Source: Tillandsia leiboldiana
Lineage: Eukaryota; Streptophyta; Magnoliopsida; Poales; Bromeliaceae
Assembly (NCBI GenBank): GCA_029204045.2
Contig: CM055080.1
Location: forward strand, 9,392,799-9,456,798
Length of the DNA stretch: 64,000 bases
Reading direction: 5' to 3'
Below are positions 47,665 through 61,300 of the stretch, piece by piece; position 1 is the first letter of the stretch, and every line of letters starts with the position of its first letter. The notes under the pieces are model-generated. The model did no database searches. It was not told where the DNA came from and saw nothing but the letters and a program-made list of their open reading frames with translations. Both the position numbers and the translations under genes were made by a program.

Positions 47665-47755
47665 AACCTTCTCTCTCTCTGTCGTTGTCGTCGTCGTCGT
47701 CCTCGATCTGCTGCCGCACGGGAGTGACCCAGCCCTACGATCGATCGATCTCGAG

Positions 47756-50700
47756 ATGGGCGCCGGCGAGTTGCTCGGAGTAGAGCCCCTCGAGCTCAAA
47801 TTCACACGTAAGATTCCTCCCCCTAAACCCTCTTCGATCGTCGTCTCTTTTTATGGTTTTGATCTCGATCGATTAGTTTCTAATGCTCGATCTCCATTTA
47901 TGCCTGGTTTGATCCACGAGAAGTCGAGTTGAAGAAGCAGATCTCGTGCTCGCTTCAGCTTTCGAACAAGAACGATGACTGCATTGCCTTCAAGGTATTG
48001 AGATTTCGCTTATTAGGGTTTTTTTTTCCCCCTCTTTTTTGGGTTTTGAAATCTTATAGATTGCGTTCTTTGCAAACCCTAGAAACGGGGGTGAAACCGT
48101 ATTTTTTAACAATTTTTTTGGTGTTTAATTTTGATTTTTTTCAATTTGGGGATGCTACGCCCTCCTGTGTTAGGTCAAAACAACGAACCCTAAGAAATAT
48201 TGCGTGAGGCCAAATATGGGCATCATTTCGCCGCGATCCGCATGTGATGTCCTAGGTTACAGTCTCATGAAACTACTATTCCTTCATGTTCTTCTTTCTA
48301 TTGAAGAAAAATGTGATTTTTAAGTTCTTTTTGGATTTTTTTTTTTTGGGGTTATTGATTCAGTTATGATGCAAGCACAGCGGGATGCTCCGTCCGACAT
48401 GCAATGCAAGGACAAGTTTCTTGTGCAGAGTGTTGTCATGACCACCGGCGCTACCATCAAGGATATTACACCAGAAATGGTGCTGCTTCTCTTTCTATTT
48501 TTTTTTTCCCTGTAGCCTGAACACTATTGTGTATCGTTTGGTTGGAGAATAGAGTGGTGATATTGAATAATAACAAATGTCTTCATTTTCCTGCTAAATA
48601 TTTGTGCAATTTGCAAATTTCCATGTGAAATTGGGAAATGGAAATGCTTACATTGAAAGCCCTTTTCTCGGGTATGGTAGGTTCAATAGTATAACGTAGA
48701 ATCATGAATTGTTATTTGTGATGAATTATGATATTTCCAATGGGCAGTCCATTCTCTGTGGTTATGCACTCCATCTTTCAACCAATCTTGATTAGGATAA
48801 ATCTGTGAACTAGATTTCTTATGGATGACATTTATTCCTATGACTGGGATACAGAATTCCCATGGCCACACACTATCTAGTATCTAATAGCTGTCATGTA
48901 AATTTTGCAATTTTTTGGCTTTATTATGCTCAAGCTAAATACCAATTTATGCAATGTTGTGTTTGTATAGTTCACAAAAGAGTCGGGGAATAAGGTGGAT
49001 GAGGTCAAATTACGAGTTGTCTATGTTGCACCACCTCAGCCCCCTTCACCAGTTCCGGAGGAATCTGAGGAGAGTTCGTCACCTAGAGCTTCAGAATCTG
49101 AAAATGGAAATATGGGTCCCAGAGAATCAGCTACTGTGAGTTGCTGAGATGTTTGATTCACAATTTGAAAGCATTAAGTTTTGTACCTCTTTGGAGGATA
49201 TAACTTAATTAATTATTTGTTCTCCTAAACAGGCTAGAGGAGAGTACGTTGAGACCCAGGAGAAGTCTTCAGAGGTTGGTCTATTGGTTTTTTAAGTGCT
49301 ACAAGTTAATTGAGAATTCCTGGCATTTTCGTAATGCTTTTTTAAGTGCTAGTTAATGCTTTTTTAAGTGCTAGTTGAGAATTCGTGGCATTTCCATAAT
49401 GCTTAAATTTATACCTTTTTGAAGAATAGAATGCCACTACGCAACTTTGAGTTGTTATATTTGGTTTATTAAACTACCCTTGCACTTGTATTTTATTTGC
49501 TGATTCATGTCGCCTTGGAAACTTCTTTCATTTGCTTTAAATAGCCTGCAGACTGGTCATTATTGTTTGATTCAACTAGATATGCCATCTCAATTAAAAG
49601 CTAGTGCCTCCTACTTTCAACTTACCATGTGAAAAGATCAATTAACTTGATTTAGCAGATTAGTCACTTATTGTAATTTCTGAGCATTTCATTGATTTCA
49701 TCTTTAGATTCTGAACCATTTTGGTGCTCAATTCCTGTTCTCAATTAACTTAGAAAATGAGTCGAGTAAATTACATTCTGTCGTTGCTGGGTTATGCCTG
49801 ATCATAGTCAAGAGTTTAGACAAGACTAACGTTTGCCGCTAGAAATGTGATGGGATATATTGATAAGGTAGCTACTGTATGTACTATGTAGTATAGAATA
49901 ACAGGTTGATGTTGGATTGAAAGAGGGAATAGAGATAATGGCTATCATTGAAGGGTGTGGGATGATTTGCTCTATACTGTTGACTGCAGAAGGGAAATTT
50001 GTGCATTAGTTTGCTGATCAATATTGGAGATAGAGTAAACGGAGTGGTGTTTATGATAGGTCGAGAATGAGAAGAAATCACCTTCCTGGTCTTGAGGTGT
50101 TGAGCCTTCATTGTTTGACAGGGCTTTAGCAGGTTGGAAAAGCATTGGGAAATTGAGCAGTGAGAGGATTGTGCATAATTTAGTTCTTGTCGTTGTATAC
50201 CATTGGCCTGGTTGTTTTGAGCTGTTGAGCTGGCCGAGTCATGGATTTAGCAATTATATTGCCTAGCTTTTGGATTCCTTTGATCCATTCTGTATACATT
50301 CGGAGTGAAGTTTGTTCTGTCAACCTGCGATGGCTTTCATGTAGTCATTGATGCTTCTTATCTTATAAGATCGTCGTCTTTATGTTCTTAGTAGATCACT
50401 TTGATGAATTGTCAAATGTTGTATGTTGTACGTTGTGTGTAAATTTTGTAAGGAGAAGAAAAGGGATTAAAACATTATTGCAGCATATCTTGTTTACTTG
50501 AAACCAGCAAAAGAAATTAGAACAGGACTATTTAATTAAGATTTAAGCTTGGATTAGAGGTCTCTGCCATTTTCTCTTGATTTACTCTCTATCTTTAATC
50601 AACTAATTTAATAGTTTCTTTAGGATTAAAATGCACCAGAGCCACCTGATCTTTGACCATTTGTAGATAACCACCTAAACTTTCATTTTTGCCATCCAAA

Positions 50701-53700
50701 CTTTTTTTTTTTGCAATTAACCATGTAGATTTATATTTCATCAATTTAAAGTGACGAGCAATAGCCAAATGGTCAAGAAACAACCAAGGATGCATACCAG
50801 CAATATAGAACAGTCTTTTTGATGTTAAAATTCAATCCAGCAGTAAAAAATTCAGCATTTAATTGTTAAAAATTAAATGATAATTAAGTATGATAATAAT
50901 AGTGGTCTATCCAAAAGAGAGTTTTTTTTCTCATTAAGAGTACTCATCTGTATCAATAGCGTGTGTCCTTTGTTGTTTCTTGACTATTGGCACTTTAAAT
51001 TGATGAACGATAGACTCAGGTGGTTAATTGCAGAAAATTGAAAGTTTAGGTGGCAGATATGAAGTTTAATGTTTGGGTGGCCATGTGCAAATGGTCAACA
51101 GGTCACACGGGTCTGGTGCATTTAACCCATTTTTGTGGGACTGAAGTTTATGCACATGACATATGTTTGGTTGGTCATCAATTTATTTTTGGAAACAACA
51201 CCTCAGAACCTTATAATAGTCGCGGCAGTCCAACTCCTTACTTTTATGTCCGACTTAACTGGAGGGTCTTTATACATCAGCAGCGAGGTGCCAAAGAAGA
51301 ATAAATTTCATGTTTACTAGTTGGAAATGATACGTTAGAAGAGTTAATAGATCCTTATGAAAGTAATTGAAAATCAGCTACTTGGGTAATCTTTATTATG
51401 GGTTGCCAGTTTGTTTCATCTTAGATTGTAGCTCTTTGTCACTAGCCTTTCTTGCAAATATTGTTAGATCTTCATTTTTTGGCTCTTTCTGGAAGGCTAA
51501 GGGATCCCTTGATACCTATGTACCTCATATATCTTTACTGTTGGCTTGCACTAAATAGCAATGTTACTCTTTTTGGGCCGATTATACACTTCCTGTTTTT
51601 TGCTACTGTGAATAATAAAATCATTATTGACAAACAATAAAACACGATGCTTTTGCTCATTGCAACCTCTTGGGCAACTGCTTTATAGTAAAGAAAAGTG
51701 GGGGCATGTTTACAATTGTTTATTTTTCTTTGGTTTTGCTTGCCACTAATTCAGTACAATTGAAGTTTCCGAATAATGGACTAGAATCTGTTCCTTTTAT
51801 TGGTGGTTAATTTTCCAACTCTATATTCTTAAAGAATAACAAAAAAAAAAATGGGTTCTTTGTACATTTTTGCTTTTGTGTTGTCTAATATACCCATCAA
51901 TGAAGAGTTTGCAACCCAAGGATTTAAATGTCGTGACAAGGGGTTGTACCAAAAACTTGCCGCCATGACACCACATAGTGCTTGTCGTGTCATACCATGC
52001 CATGCCGAGCCAATGTGTGTTGGCCACAAAAATACCAGTGTGCTGACACACTATGGCATGAAATATTTATTCTCTGGCACAAGTATATTTTAATTGTTTA
52101 TTATATATCCTTATCAAATTTATGGCACTTTACTGAGATTACTACTTGGTTATTTCAAAGAAAGGATAATGTTGAGCTATGCTATAGGCATGAGGGTTGT
52201 ATCATGTCGATATCTAGTTAGAACAGTACAGTACGGTGGGCACACAGCTCATGCTAATGGCACTTATAATGTTGTTGCGACCTAACCTCCGTAGCAATAG
52301 GTCTAAGCAAAACTAACCAGAGTTGTGGATAGGATTTTAGGGGAAACAGAAGCAAAACATGTAAACAATGCTAAATATGCAATAAGTTTTTTCCTTCTAT
52401 CCTATTTGGCATATGGCTGTCAAAGTATAGACAAAGTAAATAAGTAATACTGTTGAGCTGTAAGAGAAGAGATTTGGAATGAAAACCTCTGCATTCTTAT
52501 GCAGAATGTTCATCAGTCAGTTGTCTCATGTGAAGAAAAGTTGCTTTCCTCATTTTTTGCAGTTGATTTATAGGACGAGTTACCTAGTGTTTTCTTTATG
52601 TTTGGAGTTTCTCTGCTTCTCTATTCCTTAAATATATATTCGCCTGCACTCTATCCTTCTATTTTTTGTGCATGACGTCATGCCTGTTTAGATTATGTTG
52701 TGCATCACCAGTAAATGTCATGTTCGAGTATAATTTATGTGCTTTCTTCTCTATTGTAGGTCGCGGCCTGGATTTCAAAGTTGACAGAGGAGAGAAATTC
52801 TGCTATTCAACAAAGCAATAAGCTTAGACAGGAATTGGTGAGTGCTTTGCTTGCCAAATTTTGTCAAATTTTATTGCCATTTTATTTTGCGAATATTTGA
52901 TATCAGTTTTATCATGTGGAATGATAATGCATTGATCATGCGCCACGAGGTTGTACCATTCCAACCTCTTTCATGATGTATAAATTGCAAAATTAATTTA
53001 TGCAATTTATTGTGCATTTTACTATGCACTTATATTTCAACACACATATATTCCTGTACCTCTATTTGGTGATAGTTTCAAGTTCCCCGATTGTTCCCTT
53101 TTATTTAATTGTTTAGTAGTTCTCCATTTATATTCTTGTAGTTGAGTTTCCATGGCACAAGTTACCATGATTCTAGAGAATGGTTGTTTTTTTGGTAATA
53201 AAAATGCCTATCTGTGTAATGTGACAAATGAATCCTGTGGTTGGTGTCGGAGCTAAATAAACCAACTCCACTATGTCAAAAATGACATTGTTTAGTTTGA
53301 GGAATTTTATTTGTGACTCTGAAGGATGTCTTATAGTTTGAGGAATTTTGTGTGTTACTCGGGGAGGATGTCTTAGTGTTTGCAATCATAGTATTGATAT
53401 GACTCGGTGAGCTACTGTTTACTGCAATGGCGACAATTACCAAATTTGCCTGGAATGTGATATTGTTGGGTTGGAAGAAGAGGAGGAGGAGGGGGGCGGG
53501 GCGGCGGGGGGAGTAGGAATAGGATTAGTTGGATTGCTATGTATAAATTTGTTACTGAAATACTAACCAGAACTTAAATGATCATTCATTTAAGTTTTGG
53601 ATAAATTTGTCATCGTTAGCAAGACATCTTGACTTGTTGCTTTTCCCTTCACAGCAAAAGGTCGATTGCAAGTTTTGGGCTCAGGGGTTTACCTTGCAAC

Positions 53701-54223
53701 AGACTAAAGTCAATCTTTTAGGGCCTATTTGTACGCGCAAATGACTTGCGCAGCACTTCTCTGTTGTTTACTTTGGCGGCTTGTCGAGATTACGTCTTCT
53801 TAATCATTTTCCTCTGAATATTTAAATTACTTTGTAGATGGAATGTGTTATCCTGAAAAATAATGATCATTAGGACCTTACAGCAAATCGTAGATCAAAT
53901 TCGTGTGCTGAGATCAAAGAGCAAAACCCTATGAGCGAGTTAAACATTCAAGCAGGCCATATGTTATGTTATAGTTGTCAAAGGAAACCCTCATCCAATG
54001 CAAATTACCATAGTACAACTTGTTCCGAATTATCTAAGATATTCCTTAAATTGTGTTTTTTCAGTTGTTTCTTATAAGGAATTAACATTCTCACGGCACG
54101 CCGTGCATGCAGGAACTAGTAAGGCGAGAGGTCACTAAGCAACAGGGCGGTGGTTTCTCCTTTATGTTTGTGGTGCTGGTTGCGTTGCTCGGAATCATAC
54201 TGGGTTATCTTGTGAAAACCTAA
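47756..54223 (+). CDS. VAP27: VAP27, vesicle-associated membrane protein-associated protein
   Basis: A tail-anchored ER protein that tethers the ER to the plasma membrane and cytoskeleton and binds FFAT-type partners. Eight exons (47756-47807, 47921-47994, 48174-48255, 48364-48479, 48971-49135, 49233-49274, 52760-52837, 54113-54223) join in frame to 239 residues. The N-terminal MSP domain spans residues about 5-125: LELKFT, ISCSLQLSN, KTTNPKKYCVRPN, MQCKDKFLVQSVV, VDEVKLRVVYV. A Pro/Ser/Glu-rich linker follows, then a coiled coil (ISKLTEERNSAIQQSNKLRQ) and a C-terminal membrane anchor (FSFMFVVLVALLGIILGYLV). The join between exons 1 and 2 gives TQVELKK, slightly unlike the usual FELKK, so that boundary is less certain. 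Intron 6 is 3.5 kb and holds a fold-back element. Confidence 0.93.
50623..51128. mobile_element. Fold-back element in VAP27 intron 6
   Basis: The left end GGATTAAAATGCACCAGAGC and the right end TCTGGTGCATTTAACCC are inverted relatives. The match continues inward (GACCATTTG / CAAATGGTC, then CACCTAAACTTTC / GAAAGTTTAGGTG, then TTCATCAATTTAAAGTG / its complement). The terminal inverted repeats of more than 100 bp with little between them suggest a Mutator-like or other fold-back MITE. No clear target duplication was found. Confidence 0.65.
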
Positions 54224-56454
54224 TTCGTGCACAGGCTAATTCTTTTCCTGTGGGATCTTGTTGGGATATTCCTACAAGAAAAAAAGAGGGTGGATGGATG
54301 AAGTACAATAATAATTTTCTTTCTATTGTCTCTTAACTGTTTAGGATTCATTGCTCGATTCAAAATGTTAGAAGGTCTTCTACACTTACAACCTCATGTT
54401 CGCAGGTTCCGAGTTTTGGGGTTTTTGCGTAAGGGTAAGTTTGTCTCCTAATTCTTTTGCTATGGGACCATATAAGTGGGTAAGGTTCTCCTTTTCTTTC
54501 TTGTCTCTTTTTAATTTTTGTTCCCCCCTTCCTCCATTTCCGTTTTTCATGTGTAGCATGTTTGTAGTGTTAGAACATACGACTCAATACCGTAGCTCAA
54601 TACCTTATCTGATACTGCCCTTGTAACCTACTTTATGTAATCTGAGTATTATCCGCTCATTTTAAGCTACTTCTGATGTACAAGTTATGTTGAATTATTT
54701 ACTGTACATATCCTTGTCGTGTGACCGCAAGAACATTCGAACAAAACCTGCGACCGAAGAGAAAAGAAATTGATGATGTTCGCAAGGGTGGCTATGTGAT
54801 CAGAGGCTATGTTACTGGTCATAAATGGTTAGAAAGAAGACAATCTTTCAGCTATTATTAAGTATATATGTTTTCTGCAGAAGTGCTGCATGACTGGAAC
54901 CAGAGAACTGCTCCCAGAACCACCAGTAGTAAGTAGCCTTTTTCATTAAAGTACTCTTCAATATTTTTTCTGCTGCTGCTATTGAGGATTTGTCCTTAAC
55001 TTTATAACAGGAAAAGTTATATGTTTTTTTAATCTAATTTGCTAGGAAAAGTGTGCAACTATATCTAAAACACAAATCTTACTAAAATACTAACTTGTAT
55101 TACAGGAATTTCAATTAAAATGTACTTTTATGTAAGATATCTTAGTTTTTTTTTATGTGAGATGTAAAAATGATTGAATCTCTAAGCAGCTTTTGATGCT
55201 TTTGAGTGTACTTTGGTGATATCTTTACTTGAAATAATTTATTCTTAAATAACTTTTTCGGTGTAAAAATTTTATGTAGAGATTATAAGAAAGAAGTTTG
55301 CATTTTGCTTTTCGAATAAGTTATCTTATTTTAACAACATCTGATCTGATTTTTCGTCGTAAGATATAACGAACAAGATATTCATACTTTTAAAATACTA
55401 TGCAGTTTTAATTGAATTTAATATTATGAACAGAATATATCCAGCATCAAATATTTTTCTAAATATTGGAGAGCATCAGAACATTCAAGACTTAAGATGT
55501 TATTTAATTTGAAATTCAACAAAATTTATCATCTTATGACATGATCTGATCTTAAATTCTCACCAGTAACTTATAATTTTCTATGCTGTCTATATATTAA
55601 GTTATGAGAGGAGAATATTAACTTACTGTTTAACAATGAGCACATGTTCTTCTTTTTTTTTTTTTTTTCTTCTTTTTTCCCAATCTTCTAATTTTTACTT
55701 GTCCTCTACTGTTTACTGAATTTTAAAGAAACAATATAAATAGCAATGAGGTGAACAATTATATGGCCTAAAATGACTTACATCCTGAATATGATGTACA
55801 ATTTTAGACATTTGATCGTACTCCTTATTTACGAAATATACAAATATTTTGAATAAATTTACAAAAAATATTGAACAAGATGTAGATACTGTTTGGACCT
55901 CAGTTTACAGTTTAACGGATTAGTTAAGTCAGGTTAACACTATTCTTCTGTTTTCAATTTACCAAATTAATTTTGAAAATAAGAAATGATTATATTCTAA
56001 AACAATTATTCTCACAATCGAGCATCATTACAACATTACAATTTAGATAAGTCAGATCAGTTGAGCGAACTCCACTTGATATATGCAATCAACTGACTTA
56101 GTTATTGATTTTGAAATTACTTTTCTTTTCTTTTTATTATGAAATATATATAACTACATTCTTATTCAGTACTGTATGTTACCATAATTTTATACCATTA
56201 TTAGAGGAGGGAAGATTATAAGTGCTTTCGAATTTTTTGAGTCTTCCAAAATATAAGAGAGGTGTTCTCAGCTACCGTTTTATCAAACTAAGTTTGCTTT
56301 TGAATTTTTTGAATCTTCCAAAATATAAGAGAGCTGTTTTCGGCCATCGTTTTATCAAATTAAGTTTGTGTAAGAGTATGCACAATTTTTGCTACTTCTA
56401 CTTTCATACTACTTAAATTATCCTCACAATCACCTCCATCCTACACATACCTCA
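54224..56454. other. VAP27 3' flank and intergenic DNA
   Basis: This should hold the VAP27 3' UTR. A tandem duplication of about 73 bp lies at about 56222-56370, each unit containing AATTTTTTGARTCTTCCAAA. I see no further gene. Confidence 0.55.
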
Positions 56455-56459
56455 GTTGC

Positions 56460-57034
56460 TGTGACACCCCTAGAAATTTGATTAGTACTATATATAAATG
56501 ATATAATAGGACTAAATCTCTTAACCCGGCTATAGTATTTTGGATGGTAGCAAGATCCAAGAGATTATGAGAGTTAAGCGTGCTAGAGCTAGAATAGTTC
56601 TAGGATGGATGACCTCCTGAAAAGTGGGGCGTCACAGTTGGTATCAGAGACAATCACCAGCCGAAAATGTGAGATGAGTCTCGGCTGATCCAGGGTTATA
56701 TAACGGGTTGAGTGTGGCTCCCCGGCTAATGACCGTTGTAGGTGGAGTGCAGCTCCCTACAAGGTCGGCTAAGGCTAGCGAGACGAGTTTCACATCGCCT
56801 GATATTTGTGAGTGTGTTTGAGCCTGACGTGGACGTCAGGCTTAAAGGGGGGAAGAATATGATACCCCTAGAAATTTGATTAGTCATATATATAAATGAT
56901 ATAATAGGACTAAATCTCTTAACCCAGCTATAGTATTTTGGATGGTAGCAAGATTCAAGAGGTTATGAGAGTTAAGCGTGCTAGAGCTAGAGTAGTTCTA
57001 GGATGGGTGACCTCCTGGAAAGTGGGGCGTCACA
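56460..57034 (+). mobile_element. TRIM retrotransposon, 575 bp
   Basis: Direct terminal repeats at 56460-56636 and 56860-57034 begin TGTGACACCCCTAGAAATT (TGATACCCC... in the second) and end GGGGCGTCACA. A primer-binding site, TTGGTATCAGAGA, follows the first repeat, and a polypurine tract AAAGGGGGGAAGAA precedes the second. The 5-bp target duplication is GTTGC (56455-56459 and 57035-57039). The interior of about 220 bp is noncoding. It has the same architecture as the TRIM in the bL9 intron, and both share the GCGTCACA-type repeat edge and GAGTCTCGGC/TCACA-like internal phrases. Confidence 0.88.
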
Positions 57035-57340
57035 GTTGCTGTCGTCTTTGTCGCTGCCATCACTGCATATATCTATCACCATTTTTGTTGAAAGTTTACA
57101 CTAATTTTCTTTGATTAGTTGGACTTGAGTTTTTCTATTTTTCTCAGGCAAATGTTACTGGAAGATTTCATCCATTTTGACTAATATAAGTCCCCCACTT
57201 AGATTACAGTTCCAACTACCATTTGTGTTGTGAACTAAAACAATAAGATCCCTACCTGCAATTCTGATGAAACAGTGTATGTTTCACTCTATTCAATTTC
57301 AGAGCTTGTAAATTAAACAAGAACAAAAGGATATATGCCA

Positions 57341-57768
57341 GGGTTAATTGCATACGGCTCCCTGTAAACATATCGAATAGCAGATATATCCTTACAAAGT
57401 TCAGCTTTTCATATTTATCCCTTCAAAAGTCCAATGTTATTCATATATATCCCTACCGTCTATCTCTGTTAGAAAAATTTAGTTAACCATAGATTAAATA
57501 CTTAATCTTGGTTAGTTAGTGAGGTAAATTTACTTTTTTATCCTTTCAAATATTTCTGCATTATTTTTTAGAGGGACATTTTTTAAAAGGCAAAACTGTC
57601 ATTTCACATATAATCTGTTAAAAGATAAACAGTGAACTAACGATAATAAACCGGAGGGATATATATGAATAACGTTGAACTTTTGAAGGGATAAATATGA
57701 AAAGTTCAACTTTGTAAAGATATATCTACTATTCGATATGTTTACAGGGAGCCGTATGCAATTAACCC
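57341..57768. mobile_element. Long-TIR fold-back MITE
   Basis: The left arm begins GGGTTAATTGCATACGGCTC and the right arm ends with its complement (GCCGTATGCAATTAACCCC). The arms match for well over 100 bp (CTGTAAACATATCGAATAG and TTCATATTTATCCCTTCAAA are both mirrored). The GGGTTAATTGCA end is common among plant Mutator-like MITEs, but no 9-bp duplication is visible. Apart from this element, 57040-58349 is the 3' flank of the FtsH gene. Confidence 0.75.
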
Positions 57769-58349
57769 CAAATTTTAACCTGAGGTGGGTGAAAATGTAA
57801 AGGTGAAGAACTGAGATGGTCTACTCAAATATCTCAAGATTCATCTGAATAAAGAACTAACTATGCAGGGCAAAAGGCAGGCAAATTTTACCAACCAGTA
57901 ATTTTTCCAATTTGAGTTTTAAAAAAAAAAAAATCATAGTGAACAACAACATTTCAAGTATGGTTCTTCCAGATCAAATACAAATGCAAATTACCTTTCA
58001 AGGGATCTTCTTCAATCTGAGAAGTGTGAACACTTTATTACAAGAATAATCCTGCATTATCACTATTTTCCACTGACACTAAGATCTCAACAAACTCGAT
58101 CGATACTAAAAGCCACAAATTAAAAGCCCCAGAAAGTAGAAGCAGGTTTCATCTTTTTTCCCAAAACTTCTCATACTACGATGATTAAAAGTCTGAAGGA
58201 TAGTTGTAGCTACACTCAATCAAAAGTATATTATACAGATTTTACATCAAAAATCCGACATCGTATCCAGAAATAGTGAATACAAGAATTCAGATATGAA
58301 CATTATGGTATTTCACAACAACCATCCACATTGTTTCTAAGTAAGCAAA

Positions 58350-61300
58350 CTAAGCGGGGAGAGCAGCTGCAGGAGTGGCTGGAGAAACCCTATTCTCGGT
58401 AGGAATCTCCGCGAATTCGGAAAGAATTGCTCTAAATTCATCGCCCGACAATGTTTCCTTCTCGAGAAGCACTTCCACGATCTTATCGATTGCCTCTCGG
58501 TTGTTCCTAATATGAGCCAGAGCGATTTCGTATGCCTTTTCCGATATCCTCTTCACTGCAGTGTCGATGTCCTCTGCGAGTTTCTCCGACATAGAGTTCC
58601 TCGCCATCATTCTCATGATGATGTCGGCGCTTTGTGCTGATGAGTCCATCAGTGACCACGGGCCGATCTCTGACATGCCGAATGTGGTTACCATCTGCGC
58701 AAAAATTGATATACTGCGTTCAGTATAATTTCATGTGTGGCGGATAATATGTATTGTATATGTGATTATTATTTTATTTATTTTACAACTTTTATCCACT
58801 GGTTTTGTTTGGCGAGTTAGAACTGAAAATGTGAAACAGCCATTACTCTTCAAAACTTAAGCCGGTAGAGAATGGTGTTTTTATATTTTTATATTTAACA
58901 CATCCTCACGTTTGGCTCGAGACTTTTTGATATGTCCATGGCGTGGACTTAAATTAAATAAAAGAAAATCAATTATGCTAAGAGTCTGACGTGACTCGAA
59001 CTCAGAACTTCTCCTCCGTTACCATGTTAAATAATGTGAAACAACCGTTACTCTCCAAAAGCTTAAGCCGGAAGATAACTCCGTTTTTATATATTTTACA
59101 GTTTCCTTATATGAATTGGAATTCCCCTTGGACACCTTTTTGTGCCTTAATTATTCGTTTCAGGGATGTTTTGGTTCATAAAAGAATATTTTGGTCCCAA
59201 ATAGTAGAAGCAGTAAAAACAGAGTGAACATGTAGACTAACAGTATTGTCCAAAAGACAACTCAATGACGCTTACTTCGGTCCCAATTTGTGCCCTATTT
59301 TTGAATTCCTCGAAAGCAAATATGACCAGTCTCTATAATTTACAATTCTACTTCACTAAGCATGCTTTAGCACAAATGACTCTGTTAGAAGACAAAGATT
59401 TAATTAATAGACCTACTGTAGTTTAAGATTGTTGTGCCATGTGCAAGCCCATTATCATATGAGCAACTATAGAGTGTAAATATGACCGACTCTAAATTTT
59501 TTTGCATATACCGTGGCCACTATCTGCATGCATGCCTGAAGAATTATAGAGGGAACAACACAATCACCCTAAACAGAGGTAACAACTATGGTGGAGCAAT
59601 GTACTATCTCATAGCATTCGAAGTTTATCCCGTAAGACCTACATTGCATCTCAAAAGAGAAACGAACGCTATACAGCAGGTAGTTAGTTATGAAATTATA
59701 TCAGCCTAAAGCATCTGAAAGTTGTAATTGTGGGTAAGTCAAGCAACTCCAAATAGTACCTTAATCTACATGAAAGATCATTCTAACATTTTAAAGCAAC
59801 AATAGGATGGAAAAAGATTCAAAAAAAAGGGATCAAGTATTTTTTTATGATGCTGTTATTTCATCAACAGTTCAACAAATTGGTAAGTAAAGATATACTA
59901 TTCGTATTTTAGAACATGTATATTTGACTAAGAAAACTTGGCCCTTAAATGCCCTTCTTTGCCATTAGTTTATGCTGATTAAATACAAGGAAGGCTGCAC
60001 GCTGTGTCTGAAGGTTATTTACCTGTTTGGCTAAGCCAGTGATCTGTTGCAAATCACCAGCAGCGCCAGTGGTCACCTCAGGTTCCCCAAATATAACTTC
60101 CTCAGCAGCTCTGCCTCCAAGACCACCCACAATTCTTGAGAAGAGTTGCTGCTTGGAGATCAAAGTTGGGTCGTCGGTAGGAATAAACCAAGTAAGCCCG
60201 CGTGCTTGGCCACGTGGGATAAGGGTTACCTTTTGGACAGCATCGTGGCCCGGAGTTAGAGTCCTGCAGATGGGTAGTAATTGTCAATCATACGAAAATC
60301 TAGATAGCTTCAAAGAAAATTGAAGTACCATACTGATCATTAAGAATATAATTCTAGTGTCGGAGTGTAAAGATGAATGATGTGTGAAAAAATTACTTCC
60401 TCGAAGCCAGTTGAGTAATGGAGTCCATAGATGGATGAAATAAAGATATTCTGGGGGATTTCTTAAAATCGGCTTTATCATACTGCAATTATACTCCTTG
60501 TACCATCTATTGGCCAAAAGGTTTTAGTAAGACTCCTAAAGAACAATGTCACACAGTATAGATGAAATCTAGGGTCAAAGATATAGCAATTCCCAACAGC
60601 ATGGAGGTTACTGAGATACCAAAGACTCAAACAAAATTTAAATGTTTAAAGTTCAAACAACTCATATTATGTTGCATCAGCTCTCTTATGTAAACATAAA
60701 GGATTATTGCAGTATGACATAGAATACATAATTTCAAGAAATTAAAGGGTTTTCCTCGAAACAATCCACTACTTTTTATGATTTTGCAATTTTGATCTCA
60801 CCGTTTTTTTTTCTTTTTGGTTTGAAATTTTCCATTATGGACTGAATTATCTGTATAGTTCTTGATCAGATGAAAAAATGCATCAGAGATTTCAGTCAGG
60901 GGCACTTTGATCCATCAGAAGATACTTTGGTCGATGGATCAAAGTGGTAAAATAGAAAAATATGTACATCTCTTTGCAAAATGAGGCAACGTAATTAAAA
61001 TGAAACTTTATCTTACTCACCCACAAATTGCATGTCCAACTTCATGATAAGCCACAAGACTTTTGCTTTTACCATCAGTCATCACTGTCCCTTCCATTCC
61101 AGCAACAATCCTGTCTATAGAGTCATCTATCTCCTTCGAGGAAATTGCTGTCTTCGCTCTTCGACCAGCCAATATGGCCGCTTCGTTCAAGAGATTTGCA
61201 AGGTCTGCTCCACTAAAGCCAGGTGTTCTCATTGCTATGACATCAAGAGAAACATCGCCATCAAACTTTTTATTGCTTCCATGCACCTTCAGTATTTCTG

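Noticed and set aside
50595..51320. Several 60-84 residue frames in VAP27 intron 6
   Set aside because: They lie in and beside the arms of a fold-back element; the similar frames on opposite strands come from the inverted repeats.
56460..57034. Reading the 175-bp direct repeats as a simple duplication
   Set aside because: The PBS, PPT, TG...CA ends and 5-bp target duplication show they are the LTRs of one TRIM element.
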